In this document: positions 1 through 8,074 of the stretch, one piece after another | Position numbering within the stretch: the first letter of the stretch is position 1 | How the letters are laid out: every line of letters begins with the position of its first letter | DNA from: Gramella sp. KN1008 | GTDB taxonomy: Bacteria > Bacteroidota > Bacteroidia > Flavobacteriales > Flavobacteriaceae | Assembly: GCF_004332155.1 (NCBI RefSeq) | Contig: NZ_SJDV01000010.1 | Location: 31,422 to 95,421, forward strand | Length of the DNA: 64,000 nucleotides | Reading direction: 5' to 3' | The notes under the pieces: generated by a model | Seen by the model: the letters and a program-made list of their open reading frames with translations, nothing else | Told to the model about the DNA's origin: nothing | The model's database searches: none | Made by a program: the position numbers and the translations under genes

Positions 1-566
1 ACCCTGATGCCCGCATTTAAAAATCTGGAGATATCAATAAGAGATGTTAGTTCCCGTAATTTAAAACCATTCCTGAGATTGGTAGGGAAAACGATCTCCC
101 GTTCCATATCCCCACTTAATTGAATCTTTTCGGGAACTACAAGTACAGGACAATTCTCGATCTTCTCTATAACTTTTGAAATAGTATTATCATATGCCGA
201 ATTGATAGGTGCACTCTCTCCTGCTGCGCCCATTAAGATCAAATCTATACCATGAGTATCTACTGCTTCCTGTACTCCTTCAGTGAGGCTGCCCTGGTGG
301 GAAATGATTTCAAACTGATGCCCCGGATTCTCCTTTCTGAAACTCAAACCTTTTAAAAGCTTATCCAGATTATGTTCCGATTTTTCCTTTGCAGAACCTT
401 CTCCTTCCTTCATCAGTGAAATATTCTCTCCTAGCAAACTCCTAGCGCTAAAAGAATTGAACAGGAAAAATCTACAGGGCTGGGTTTTATACATAGACAT
501 GCCATATATAAGTGCATTCCAGGCATGTTTGGAGAAATTGGTTGGTATAAGGATTTTCTTTTCCAT
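1..566 (-). CDS. Universal stress protein (UspA family), C-terminus cut by window edge
   Basis: I translated this strand by hand; the frame is open from an ATG at 564-566 to the window edge, giving about 188 residues. The protein starts MEKKILIPTNFSKHAWNAL, the usual first strand and helix of a Usp domain, and about residue 122 onward shows MGAAGES followed by NTISKVIEKIENCPVLVVP, the nucleotide-loop and last-strand region. A second Usp-like start (REIVFPTNLRNGFKLREL) follows, so this is probably the two-domain form of about 270-280 residues common in Flavobacteria. Usp proteins are cytoplasmic and often bind ATP; the second glycine of the ATP loop is not clear here, so nucleotide binding is uncertain. 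It is divergent from the histidine kinase, and a TATATTTG box lies 35 nt upstream of the start. Confidence 0.85.
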   Translation of the reverse strand, partial: MEKKILIPTNFSKHAWNALIYGMSMYKTQPCRFFLFNSFSARSLLGENISLMKEGEGSAKEKSEHNLDKLLKGLSFRKENPGHQFEIISHQGSLTEGVQEAVDTHGIDLILMGAAGESAPINSAYDNTISKVIEKIENCPVLVVPEKIQLSGDMEREIVFPTNLRNGFKLRELTSLIDISRFLNAGIR

Positions 567-600
567 GCTTTTCAGCTTCCGTATTGGCAATTGAATTTAC

Positions 601-608
601 CAAATATA
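601..608 (-). promoter_or_regulatory. Candidate -7 box (TAnnTTTG) for the universal stress protein
   Basis: The minus strand reads TATATTTG, a full match to the Bacteroidota -7 consensus TAnnTTTG. It would give a 5' leader of roughly 28 nt before the ATG at 566. I see no clear TTG at the -33 distance. It lies inside the over-long reading frame that starts at 525, which argues for a later kinase start. Confidence 0.5.
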
Positions 609-740
609 GTGAACCCGGAAGAATTAAATAATGAAAGAATTTTTAAGCTCCTAAAACTCATAGAATCAAATCCCGCAAAAGCCTTGTTCCAAAATATATT
701 GAGGATAAAATCTCTTGTTAAAATCCTTTTCGTACATTGT

Positions 741-3098
741 ATGAATAATTCCAACCAGTATTTTTCCCAGGTGATGATAAGTTCTGAAAATTTTAATGAC
801 CACTTTAGAGTGAACTCCTCCTGTGAATTTCAGTCTGGTGAACTATCCTCTTCTCCCCGATCGCTTTTTTTAATTATCCAGACGATGGATAACAAGATCA
901 GCTATTGTAATCCCGCATTTAAAGAATATTGTGGTTATGGAGATACATGCATGAATAGCTTAAAGATCTGTAAAGAAATCATGCATCCTGAAGACCAGTC
1001 GAATTATTTTAAACATCTAAAATCATTCAGGAATATTAATAATACTAAGGAAAAATATATTGTCGTGAGGCTAAAAAACCAGCACGGCGAGTGGTCACCC
1101 TTTTGCTTTAAAGACAGGATTTATACAGGCCACCCTTCTCAAAAAAAGCTTATTCTTACGGAGGTCTTTGCATTACATGAATCTGCAGAATCTGACACTG
1201 ACTCTCAACAATCACTTAGTTTAGAGTACAGGCATTTATTACAATCCCTGGACGAAGCTTTCTGTATTTTTGAAATGATCTATGATGAGAACGGATATCC
1301 TGTAGACTACATCTTCCAGGAAATTAATCCGGCTTTCGAAAAACAAATCAATCTGAAGAATGTTACTGGAAAAACCATGCGGGAACTAATTCCCGATCAT
1401 GAAGAACATTGGTTTAAAACCTACGGTAATGTAGCATTAACCGGTGAACCCATTAGATTTCAGTATCAGGCCGGAAAGATAGATAACGCCTGGTTGGATT
1501 TGTATGCTTTTCGCCTTGGGGATAATAATAGTAGACGGGTCGCTGTTCTTTTTCATAATATCACCAGTCGTAAGCTGGCAGAAGACCAAATGAAAAAGGT
1601 TAAAGCAGACCTGGAGAGAAAAGCAAAGAAACGACAGAAGGAACTTGAAGAAAGTAATGCACTGCTTAAGACTATCTTTAATACTACTACTCTTGGAATA
1701 GCAGTTCTTAAGCCTTTACATAATGAAAAAGGTGAGATTACTGATTTCAGATTCGTTAAGACTAACAACGTACTCCTGAAAATTTTTCCGAAAGCCGGCA
1801 CTAAGGGAGCAACTTTTTTTGACGCTACCCGTGATAAACCCAGTCTGGGAATATTTAACGAACTTAAAGAAGTAAGCAAAACAGGTAAGGACTTTGACAA
1901 AGAACTATCTTTTAATCAGGAAGGTTATAATAATTGGTTTCGTATAACTGCGCTACCCCAGGGTGATTTGCTTATCGCTACAATAGAAAATATAACCGAA
2001 CGTAAGTTAAAAGATAAGGAACTAAAGGAAACGGTGAGGTTTAAACAACAATTAGTTCGCACCTCTCCTGAAACCATTGTTATAATTAATCTTAATGACC
2101 AGAATGTTCGGTATATCAATAAAGATATTTATCCTAAAGAAGGTCTCACCAGAAAAAGAGTACTAGGCACTCCATTACCGGAAATTATTCCATATATCCA
2201 TCCACGCGACAGGGAGCGAGTTCTGGATTTTCATAGGAAAATCCTGAAATCGGGAGATGATGAAATTCATGATATTGAAATAAAACTTCAATTAAGACCT
2301 AATAAATGGGAGTGGTTTAGTGTAAGAGGAAAGGTATTTCACAGGCGTGATGATTCCTGGGTAGATGAATATGTACTTTTGATAAGGAATATCCATCAGC
2401 AAAAAAAGACTCAGAAAGCTTTAATTACAGCTGAAAAATTCTCAATTATGGGAGAAATTGCGAGAACTCTGGCGCATGAACTACGGAATCCTATCACAAG
2501 TATTGGAATGGCGACCCAGGTAATGGGTAAAAAGCTGGACCATATCCCACACCATGGTTTAGATAAATATTTAAAAATTCTTAAGAACAGTGCTTCAATA
2601 TTAAACGAGCTGGTTAGCGATCTATTAAATTCTTCCAATTATTATGAATCTGTTTTAGAGAAACAGGACCTTACTGAAATCGTTGAAAGTACTCTGGAAA
2701 AGGCATCTGATCGTATTTACCTGGCCGGGATAGAAATTAAAAAAGATTACGAAGGCCATCATTATATTCTTGCCGACAGGGAGAAGCTGGAGATCGCTCT
2801 TCTGAATATAATCTTAAACGCCAGCGAGGCCACAATACCAGATGAAGGCATTATTTCTGTAAAAATAACTGAAGAGGAGAAAGATATATTACTTTTTATT
2901 GGGGATAATGGTCATGGCCTTGAAAAAAAACAAATGGATCGGTTGTTCGATGCATTCTATACCACCAAAGAAACAGGGGTCGGTGTAGGGCTCTATTCAG
3001 TAAAAAATATATTAGAAGAACATGATTCAAGAATAGAAGTCTCCAGTGAACCTGAAAAAGGCACCTGTTTCACCATTTATTTCCCCAAAGTAACCTAA
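741..3098 (+). CDS. Multi-PAS sensor histidine kinase
   Basis: The protein has 785 residues from the ATG at 741. An earlier in-frame ATG at 525 would overlap the divergent stress-protein gene and its promoter, and the extra 72 residues do not look like a domain, so I prefer 741. There are about four PAS/PAC-type segments between residues 40 and 560. A HisKA domain follows, with phospho-acceptor His579 in LAHELRNPITS, then an HATPase_c domain with an N-box (LNIILNASEA), G1 box (DNGHGL) and a G2-like VGVGLYSV. No membrane segment or signal peptide is visible, so it is probably a cytoplasmic sensor. No response regulator is adjacent, so its partner and stimulus are unknown. It autophosphorylates on His and passes phosphate to a receiver (family knowledge). 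Confidence 0.85.
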   Translation: MNNSNQYFSQVMISSENFNDHFRVNSSCEFQSGELSSSPRSLFLIIQTMDNKISYCNPAFKEYCGYGDTCMNSLKICKEIMHPEDQSNYFKHLKSFRNINNTKEKYIVVRLKNQHGEWSPFCFKDRIYTGHPSQKKLILTEVFALHESAESDTDSQQSLSLEYRHLLQSLDEAFCIFEMIYDENGYPVDYIFQEINPAFEKQINLKNVTGKTMRELIPDHEEHWFKTYGNVALTGEPIRFQYQAGKIDNAWLDLYAFRLGDNNSRRVAVLFHNITSRKLAEDQMKKVKADLERKAKKRQKELEESNALLKTIFNTTTLGIAVLKPLHNEKGEITDFRFVKTNNVLLKIFPKAGTKGATFFDATRDKPSLGIFNELKEVSKTGKDFDKELSFNQEGYNNWFRITALPQGDLLIATIENITERKLKDKELKETVRFKQQLVRTSPETIVIINLNDQNVRYINKDIYPKEGLTRKRVLGTPLPEIIPYIHPRDRERVLDFHRKILKSGDDEIHDIEIKLQLRPNKWEWFSVRGKVFHRRDDSWVDEYVLLIRNIHQQKKTQKALITAEKFSIMGEIARTLAHELRNPITSIGMATQVMGKKLDHIPHHGLDKYLKILKNSASILNELVSDLLNSSNYYESVLEKQDLTEIVESTLEKASDRIYLAGIEIKKDYEGHHYILADREKLEIALLNIILNASEATIPDEGIISVKITEEEKDILLFIGDNGHGLEKKQMDRLFDAFYTTKETGVGVGLYSVKNILEEHDSRIEVSSEPEKGTCFTIYFPKVT

Positions 3099-3124
3099 GC
3101 CATACCACAATATCCTTTACTACA

Positions 3125-3150
3125 TCCTCAAGAGGAGTTTTTTATTTTTC
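3125..3150 (+). terminator. Weak hairpin with U-tract after the histidine kinase
   Basis: TCCTC-AA-GAGGA forms a very short stem followed by GTTTTTTATTTTT. The U-rich tail is good but the stem is short, so termination may be partial. Confidence 0.35.
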
Positions 3151-3190
3151 CTCCACACTCTGAACCACGATTCTTATCAAGCACTATGAC

Positions 3191-3198
3191 TATGTTTG
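3191..3198 (+). promoter_or_regulatory. Candidate -7 box (TAnnTTTG) for the M49-like peptidase
   Basis: TATGTTTG matches TAnnTTTG exactly and lies 43 nt upstream of the ATG at 3242. No convincing -33 TTG is visible at the expected spacing. Confidence 0.5.
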
Positions 3199-3241
3199 TT
3201 AAAACACCTAAATTTATCCTACTAACAAAAATCATTAAGAA

Positions 3242-4909
3242 ATGAATAAATATTTTCTCCTTGGCATTTTTGCCTTTTCAATTCTATTTTCATCATGCAA
3301 AAATGAAAAAGATAATGCTGCAGAATCTGAAGAAACCAATAAAGATAAAATGGTTGCCGAAGGCATTGATATCGAAAACCGCGTAAACCAGTATGCGGAA
3401 GTTAAACTAACCTCAGACCTTAACAACCTTTCTGAAAACCAGAAGAAGATCATCCCTCTCCTTATAGAGGCAGCTAAGATCACAGATGAGTTATTCTGGT
3501 ATCAGGCGTTTGGTGGCAGAGATACACTCATGCCTAAATTAGGGGAAATGTCGGCCGAATATGTCAATTTAAATTATGGTCCCTGGGACAGGTTGAATAA
3601 CATGCAACCTTTCATTGAAGGATATGGTCCAAAACCTGAAGCCGCTAATTTTTATCCTTCAGATATGACTAAAGAAGAGTTCAATAATGCAGATCTTTCT
3701 AATAAGGAAAGCCTTTATACCTTTATCCGAAGAAATGACCAGGGTGACCTCACAGCGGTATGGTACCATGAAATGTTTCCTGAAAAACTTAATAAAGCTT
3801 CTGATTTATTAAAACAGGCCGCCGAACTTGCTGAAGATCCCGGGTTTAAAAAGTATTTGAATCTTAGGGCGGAAGCCTTCTTAACAGATGAATATTACGA
3901 AAGCGATGTGGCCTGGATGCAGATGAAAGATAATTCCATAGATATGGTTACCGGTCCTATAGAAACCTATGAGGACCGTCTATTTGGTAGCAAGGCGGCT
4001 TTTGAATCCTATGTTTTGATCAAGGATAAGGAGTGGAGCGAGCGATTGGCCAAATATGTAGCTTTCCTGCCCATGTTACAGCGCGAATTGCCGGTGGAAG
4101 CCAAATATAAAAAGGATAGCCCTGGAACAGAATCAGACCTGAATGCGTATGACGTGGTATATTATGCAGGTGATTCCAATGCCGGAAGTAAAACTATTGC
4201 CATCAACCTTCCGAACGATGAAAAGGTACAGCAGGAATATGGAAGCAGGCGTTTGCAATTGAAGAATGCCATGAGGGCTAAATATGACCAGATCCTAGTT
4301 CCTATTTCTGAAGAATTGATAGCTGAAGAGCAAAGGAAACATATCACTTTTGATGCGTTTTTTGCCAACACGATGTTTCATGAGGTAGCGCACGGCCTTG
4401 GGATCAAGAATACCATTAATCAAAAAGGCACAGTACGAGAAGCCTTAAAAGAATATTCTTCTGCACTGGAAGAAGGAAAAGCTGATGTGCTGGGTATTTA
4501 TATGATCACCAAACTCCACGACAAAGGTGAAATTAAGGATGCGGAGTTGATGGATTACTATGTTACTTTCCTTTCCAGTATCTTCAGATCCGTACGTTTT
4601 GGTGCCTCTAGTGCCCATGGAAAGGCCAATATGGTAAGATTCAATTATTTTAAAGAAATGGGAGCTTTTACCCAGGATGAAACCGGAATGTATAGTGTAG
4701 ATATGCCAAAGTTCAGAGAGGCGATAGATGCGCTTTCCAATGATATTCTTGTATTACAGGGAGAAGGAGATTATGAAGGTGCTGGAAGGCTTTTAAATGA
4801 AAAAGGGCAAATAGACAGTGAACTTGAAGCTTCACTGACACAACTATCGGAAAAGAACATTCCTGTAGACATTAAATTTGAACAGGGAACCAAGGTTTTA
4901 GGACTATAA
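3242..4909 (+). CDS. M49-like (dipeptidyl-peptidase III-like) zinc metallopeptidase lipoprotein
   Basis: The 555-residue product begins with a lipoprotein signal ending FSSC, with the lipobox Cys at 19, so it is exported and lipid-anchored. The zinc site is recognisable: His380-Glu381-Val-Ala-His384 followed by Gly, then EEGKAD at 410-415. That matches the paired HEXX(G)H and EEXX(A)D motifs of family M49. Canonical M49 enzymes have a six-residue HEXXGH; here the spacing is HEXXH, as I recall for the DPP III-like domain of some Nudix fusions. It would cut di- or oligopeptides from N-termini in the periplasm, but substrate preference cannot be read. A TATGTTTG box lies upstream and a strong bidirectional terminator follows the stop codon. 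The family call is fairly secure; the exact activity is not. Confidence 0.75.
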   Translation: MNKYFLLGIFAFSILFSSCKNEKDNAAESEETNKDKMVAEGIDIENRVNQYAEVKLTSDLNNLSENQKKIIPLLIEAAKITDELFWYQAFGGRDTLMPKLGEMSAEYVNLNYGPWDRLNNMQPFIEGYGPKPEAANFYPSDMTKEEFNNADLSNKESLYTFIRRNDQGDLTAVWYHEMFPEKLNKASDLLKQAAELAEDPGFKKYLNLRAEAFLTDEYYESDVAWMQMKDNSIDMVTGPIETYEDRLFGSKAAFESYVLIKDKEWSERLAKYVAFLPMLQRELPVEAKYKKDSPGTESDLNAYDVVYYAGDSNAGSKTIAINLPNDEKVQQEYGSRRLQLKNAMRAKYDQILVPISEELIAEEQRKHITFDAFFANTMFHEVAHGLGIKNTINQKGTVREALKEYSSALEEGKADVLGIYMITKLHDKGEIKDAELMDYYVTFLSSIFRSVRFGASSAHGKANMVRFNYFKEMGAFTQDETGMYSVDMPKFREAIDALSNDILVLQGEGDYEGAGRLLNEKGQIDSELEASLTQLSEKNIPVDIKFEQGTKVLGL

Positions 4910-4921
4910 GAGTTTGTAAAT

Positions 4922-4957
4922 AAAAAGGCTGACCTTTTCATCAGGTCAGCCTTTTTT
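4922..4957. terminator. Bidirectional intrinsic terminator between convergent genes
   Basis: AAAAAGGCTGACCT and AGGTCAGCCTTTTT form a long near-perfect stem with an A-tract on one side and a T-tract on the other. It can stop transcription from both the peptidase and the amine oxidase gene. Confidence 0.85.
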
Positions 4958-4965
4958 TCTGATTT

Positions 4966-6459
4966 TTATGAAACGGTCTCGTGAACTTCTCTCGCGGCCC
5001 GTGCACCAGACCTCAGCGCACCTTCCATGGTACTTCTAAGGATTATGGTATGTTCGCCGCCAAAATGCACATTCCCATAAGGTGCCTGTAAATTTTTAAG
5101 ATGTGCCGTGACATCTCCGGGTGCATACCAGCTTGGGCCTCCAAGGGAATATGGGTCCTGACTCCATCCTTTAACATGCCCCTTCATGAAATGATCCTCT
5201 ATACCGGGATAAAGTTTTTTCATCTCCGTTTTCATTTTCGCAATAGTTTTTTCCGGAGCAGCTTTTTCAAGTTTAGGAGCTGATGGTCCTGCAACCATAC
5301 TCTCAAGAATAGCAGGATTGTTTTCTATACCATTTGAATTTACTAGCGGGGTAATATCCCCCACTGGAAGATCTGTAAATGCCATTCCCGAAACTTTATC
5401 TTTCATCCAGAAAGGCTTATCAACCTGCAAATAAGTTCTGGTAAGGTTAATTACCGGAACATCCTGTATGGCCTTTTTCTTACCGGCAGGCAAGGAAGGT
5501 TGGAATTCAACAGTTCCCAGTACCTTTAATGGGAATGTCACAATTACCTTATCAGCATTAAAATCTTTTAAAGCTCCATTCTGTATTGCTGAAACCACTA
5601 CTCCATTACCATTATCGCTAACCTTTTTTACCACGGTCTCATAACTGATATTCTCGCTCATTCTTTTTGCCATTTCTCGTGGAAGTGCATCATTCCCGTT
5701 TTTGAGAATGAAAGGCGCCGCACCCATAAAAAGCCCGGCATCTGAAACTGCCATGGAAAGTCCGGAGGTCTCACCTGGCATCGCTGCAAACCACTGGGTG
5801 TTTTTGATAAGCTTGATGGCACCTTCACTTGCACCATTTTTCCGCAGATATTCTTCCAGCGAAATCTGGTCCAGGTGTACAAGGGGAGCCTTATCCCATT
5901 TCTCAGGCTGACCTATCTCTTTTGGTAATGTTTGTAATATATATTTCTGTACGATTCCCATGGGTCCCAGTTTCTGTTCTTCAGCAGTGAGATCATAGGG
6001 CCAGTTAACAGTCTCGCCAGGCTTCGCATTTATCTTTTTCCCATTCAGATGATAGGTTATAGCAGAATCTGGAAAGGACAACGGCACTTTTTCCAGTCCG
6101 AATTCATCGATGAATTTTAAGGCATGGGTATAAGTATTGGAATAAGCTGCAGCCCCTTCCTCGGCATGCAGGCCATTGGCAAAGGGTTCCCGGATGGTCG
6201 ATACCCGACCTCCAGGCCTGTTTCTTGCCTCAAGCACCATTACCTCATGACCGGCCTCTCTAAGGTCCCAGGCGGCAGCCAGGCCTGCAAGTCCGGCACC
6301 AAGTACCAGTACCTTCTTAGGATTACTGGCAGGCCCATTAATAAAATTACTGGCTGAAAGTACTTCCGGAAACATGATTGTGGTTCCAAGAGCACCCATT
6401 CCCACGCTGAATTGTTTTACGAATAGTTTTCTTGAAATTCTTTTCTCTTCTTTTTTCAT
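4966..6459 (-). CDS. Flavin-containing amine oxidase with Tat-like signal
   Basis: The product has 497 residues. The N-terminus has SRKLFVK (9-15), close to the twin-arginine motif SRRxFLK but with Arg-Lys, followed by a hydrophobic stretch, so export in folded form with FAD bound is likely. A dinucleotide-binding fold starts at about 50 with GAGLAG (54-59) and an acidic end of strand two (LEARNRPGGR). The C-terminus has HFGGEHTI...MEGALRSG, the FAD-closing motif of the monoamine oxidase/phytoene desaturase group. It should oxidise an amine to an aldehyde or imine with release of H2O2; the substrate is unknown. It is followed by a shared terminator and preceded by a TAGGTTTG box. An FAD-dependent desaturase-like activity cannot be excluded. 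Confidence 0.8.
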   Translation of the reverse strand: MKKEEKRISRKLFVKQFSVGMGALGTTIMFPEVLSASNFINGPASNPKKVLVLGAGLAGLAAAWDLREAGHEVMVLEARNRPGGRVSTIREPFANGLHAEEGAAAYSNTYTHALKFIDEFGLEKVPLSFPDSAITYHLNGKKINAKPGETVNWPYDLTAEEQKLGPMGIVQKYILQTLPKEIGQPEKWDKAPLVHLDQISLEEYLRKNGASEGAIKLIKNTQWFAAMPGETSGLSMAVSDAGLFMGAAPFILKNGNDALPREMAKRMSENISYETVVKKVSDNGNGVVVSAIQNGALKDFNADKVIVTFPLKVLGTVEFQPSLPAGKKKAIQDVPVINLTRTYLQVDKPFWMKDKVSGMAFTDLPVGDITPLVNSNGIENNPAILESMVAGPSAPKLEKAAPEKTIAKMKTEMKKLYPGIEDHFMKGHVKGWSQDPYSLGGPSWYAPGDVTAHLKNLQAPYGNVHFGGEHTIILRSTMEGALRSGARAAREVHETVS

Positions 6460-6540
6460 TTTGATTGGTTTGGTTATAAAAGACTGGAATCAAAAAAGCC
6501 AATTAGCAGCAGGGTTAATAATCTGGCTTTCAATTAATAA

Positions 6541-6548
6541 CAAACCTA
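6541..6548 (-). promoter_or_regulatory. Candidate -7 box (TAnnTTTG) for the amine oxidase
   Basis: The minus strand reads TAGGTTTG, an exact TAnnTTTG match, 82 nt upstream of the ATG. It suggests that the oxidase has its own promoter rather than only readthrough from the esterase gene. Confidence 0.4.
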
Positions 6549-6633
6549 AATGTAATGAAAATCTAAAGGAAAGAAAAATATACACCTTTCCTGATAAGAA
6601 TATCAGATAAGGGAAATCTTAGAAAGCTAGGTT

Positions 6634-7317
6634 TTAATCCGTTTGCAGAAGAGGTTTGATCACTTCCCAGACATTATCAGTCACAATCCTATAGCCTTCG
6701 GCAGTAGGGTGAATTCCATCATCCTGGTTAAGTTCCGGTCTTCCCGCAACATCTTCTAATAGAAAAGGAATTAGCTCAATATCGTTTTTTTCGGCAAGCT
6801 CTGGAAAGATATTTCGAAATTCTGTAGTGTACTCCTGCCCCATATTAGGTGGGATCTGCATCCCCGCCAAAACTATCTTGGCTTCGGGATTCTTTTCTCT
6901 TACAATGTCTACGATCTCCTGAAGATTTCTTTTGGTCTCTTCTAACGGGATTCCACGAAGGCCATCATTTGCGCCCAGTTCCAGCACAAAAATATCCACA
7001 TTCTGATTCAATACCCATTCAACCCTGTTTTTCCCGCTAGCCGTGGTCTCTCCACTCAAACCAGCATTTACAACCTCATAAGGCAGATCAAGAGAATCAA
7101 TCTTCGCCTGGATCTGGGCAGGAAAAGCTTCTTCGGTTTCAAGTCCGTATCCAGCCGTAAGGCTATTTCCAAAAAAGAGAATAACTCCATTTTCCTGCTG
7201 GGTATCCTGCTGAGCGACATTTTCCTCTTTCTTTTCCTCTTTTTGATTCTTTTCACTGTTTCCGCAGGCAGAAAGTAAAACAAAGAATAAAGAACAAACA
7301 ATTAATAAGCTTCTCAT
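6634..7317 (-). CDS. TesA-like SGNH esterase/lysophospholipase, lipoprotein
   Basis: The 227-residue protein has a lipoprotein signal ending LLSAC (Cys18) and a Glu/Lys-rich linker. The SGNH blocks are visible: GNSLTAGYG with nucleophile Ser52, NAGLSGETT (block II), GANDGLRG (block III) and DGIHPTAEGY (block V, the catalytic Asp/His). Block I reads GNSL rather than the usual GDSL; Asp is replaced by Asn, but the catalytic Ser is intact. It is divergent from a YbbA/YbbP-like ABC transporter, the arrangement known for E. coli tesA. It probably hydrolyses thioesters, lysophospholipids or other esters in the periplasm. The 69-nt gap to the transporter must hold both promoters; only near matches to the -7 consensus are seen there. 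Confidence 0.82.
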   Translation of the reverse strand: MRSLLIVCSLFFVLLSACGNSEKNQKEEKKEENVAQQDTQQENGVILFFGNSLTAGYGLETEEAFPAQIQAKIDSLDLPYEVVNAGLSGETTASGKNRVEWVLNQNVDIFVLELGANDGLRGIPLEETKRNLQEIVDIVREKNPEAKIVLAGMQIPPNMGQEYTTEFRNIFPELAEKNDIELIPFLLEDVAGRPELNQDDGIHPTAEGYRIVTDNVWEVIKPLLQTD

Positions 7318-7386
7318 AATACAGGAAATTAAATCAAAATCATTTCATTATTTTGTTGGTCCAAAATAGAAAAACAAAAACGAAAG

Positions 7387-8067
7387 ATGGCAAAGATATT
7401 AAACGTACAAAACTTAAAGAAAAGCTATTCCAGCGGTTCAAAGAAGTTAACTGTACTTCATGATATCAATTTTGATATTGAAGAGCAAGAAACCTTTGCC
7501 ATTGTGGGACCATCCGGTAGTGGGAAAACTACTTTGCTTGGCCTCTGTGCGGGGCTGGATGAAGCCGACTCAGGTAGCATCGAACTGTGTGGAACGTCCC
7601 TTAGCGATCTTAATGAAGACCAGAGAGCGCTTCTAAGAAACAAGGAAGTCGGCTTTGTTTTTCAGGATTTCCAGCTTATTCCTACCCTTACTGCTCTTGA
7701 AAATGTAGCGGTTCCCCTGGAATTACGTGGAGATAAGAGGGCTGTTGAAGTAAGCAGGGAACTATTGACCAAGGTAGGCCTTGGTGATCGTTTTGATCAT
7801 TATCCTTCGCAATTATCAGGAGGAGAACAGCAACGGGTAGCCCTTGCAAGAGCATTCAGTAACAGGCCATCGATTCTTTTTGCCGATGAACCAACGGGAA
7901 ATCTTGATGAGGAAACAGGAAAGAAAGTAGTAGACCTCCTTATCGAACTTAATAAAGAAGCAGGAACAACCCTGGTGATCGTGACCCATGACCTTGAACT
8001 GGCTCAGAAAACACAGCGAATACTGAGACTCAAAGGTGGAAAAGTACTGGAAAACCAGAAAGTATAA
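7387..8067 (+). CDS. ABC transporter ATP-binding protein, YbbA/LolD type
   Basis: This 226-residue cytoplasmic ATPase has a Walker A motif (GPSGSGKTT, about 39-47), Q-loop (VFQDFQL), signature LSGGEQQRVALARA, Walker B ILFADEPTGNLD and switch His in VTHD. The set and length fit the MacB/LolD/YbbA group that drives FtsX-type permeases. The permease gene follows after 7 nt and the TesA-like esterase is divergent, so YbbA is the closest analogue. The complex is thought to move or extract hydrophobic or lipid molecules at the envelope; the actual substrate is unknown. Confidence 0.88.
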   Translation: MAKILNVQNLKKSYSSGSKKLTVLHDINFDIEEQETFAIVGPSGSGKTTLLGLCAGLDEADSGSIELCGTSLSDLNEDQRALLRNKEVGFVFQDFQLIPTLTALENVAVPLELRGDKRAVEVSRELLTKVGLGDRFDHYPSQLSGGEQQRVALARAFSNRPSILFADEPTGNLDEETGKKVVDLLIELNKEAGTTLVIVTHDLELAQKTQRILRLKGGKVLENQKV

Positions 8068-8074
8068 TTTAGCA

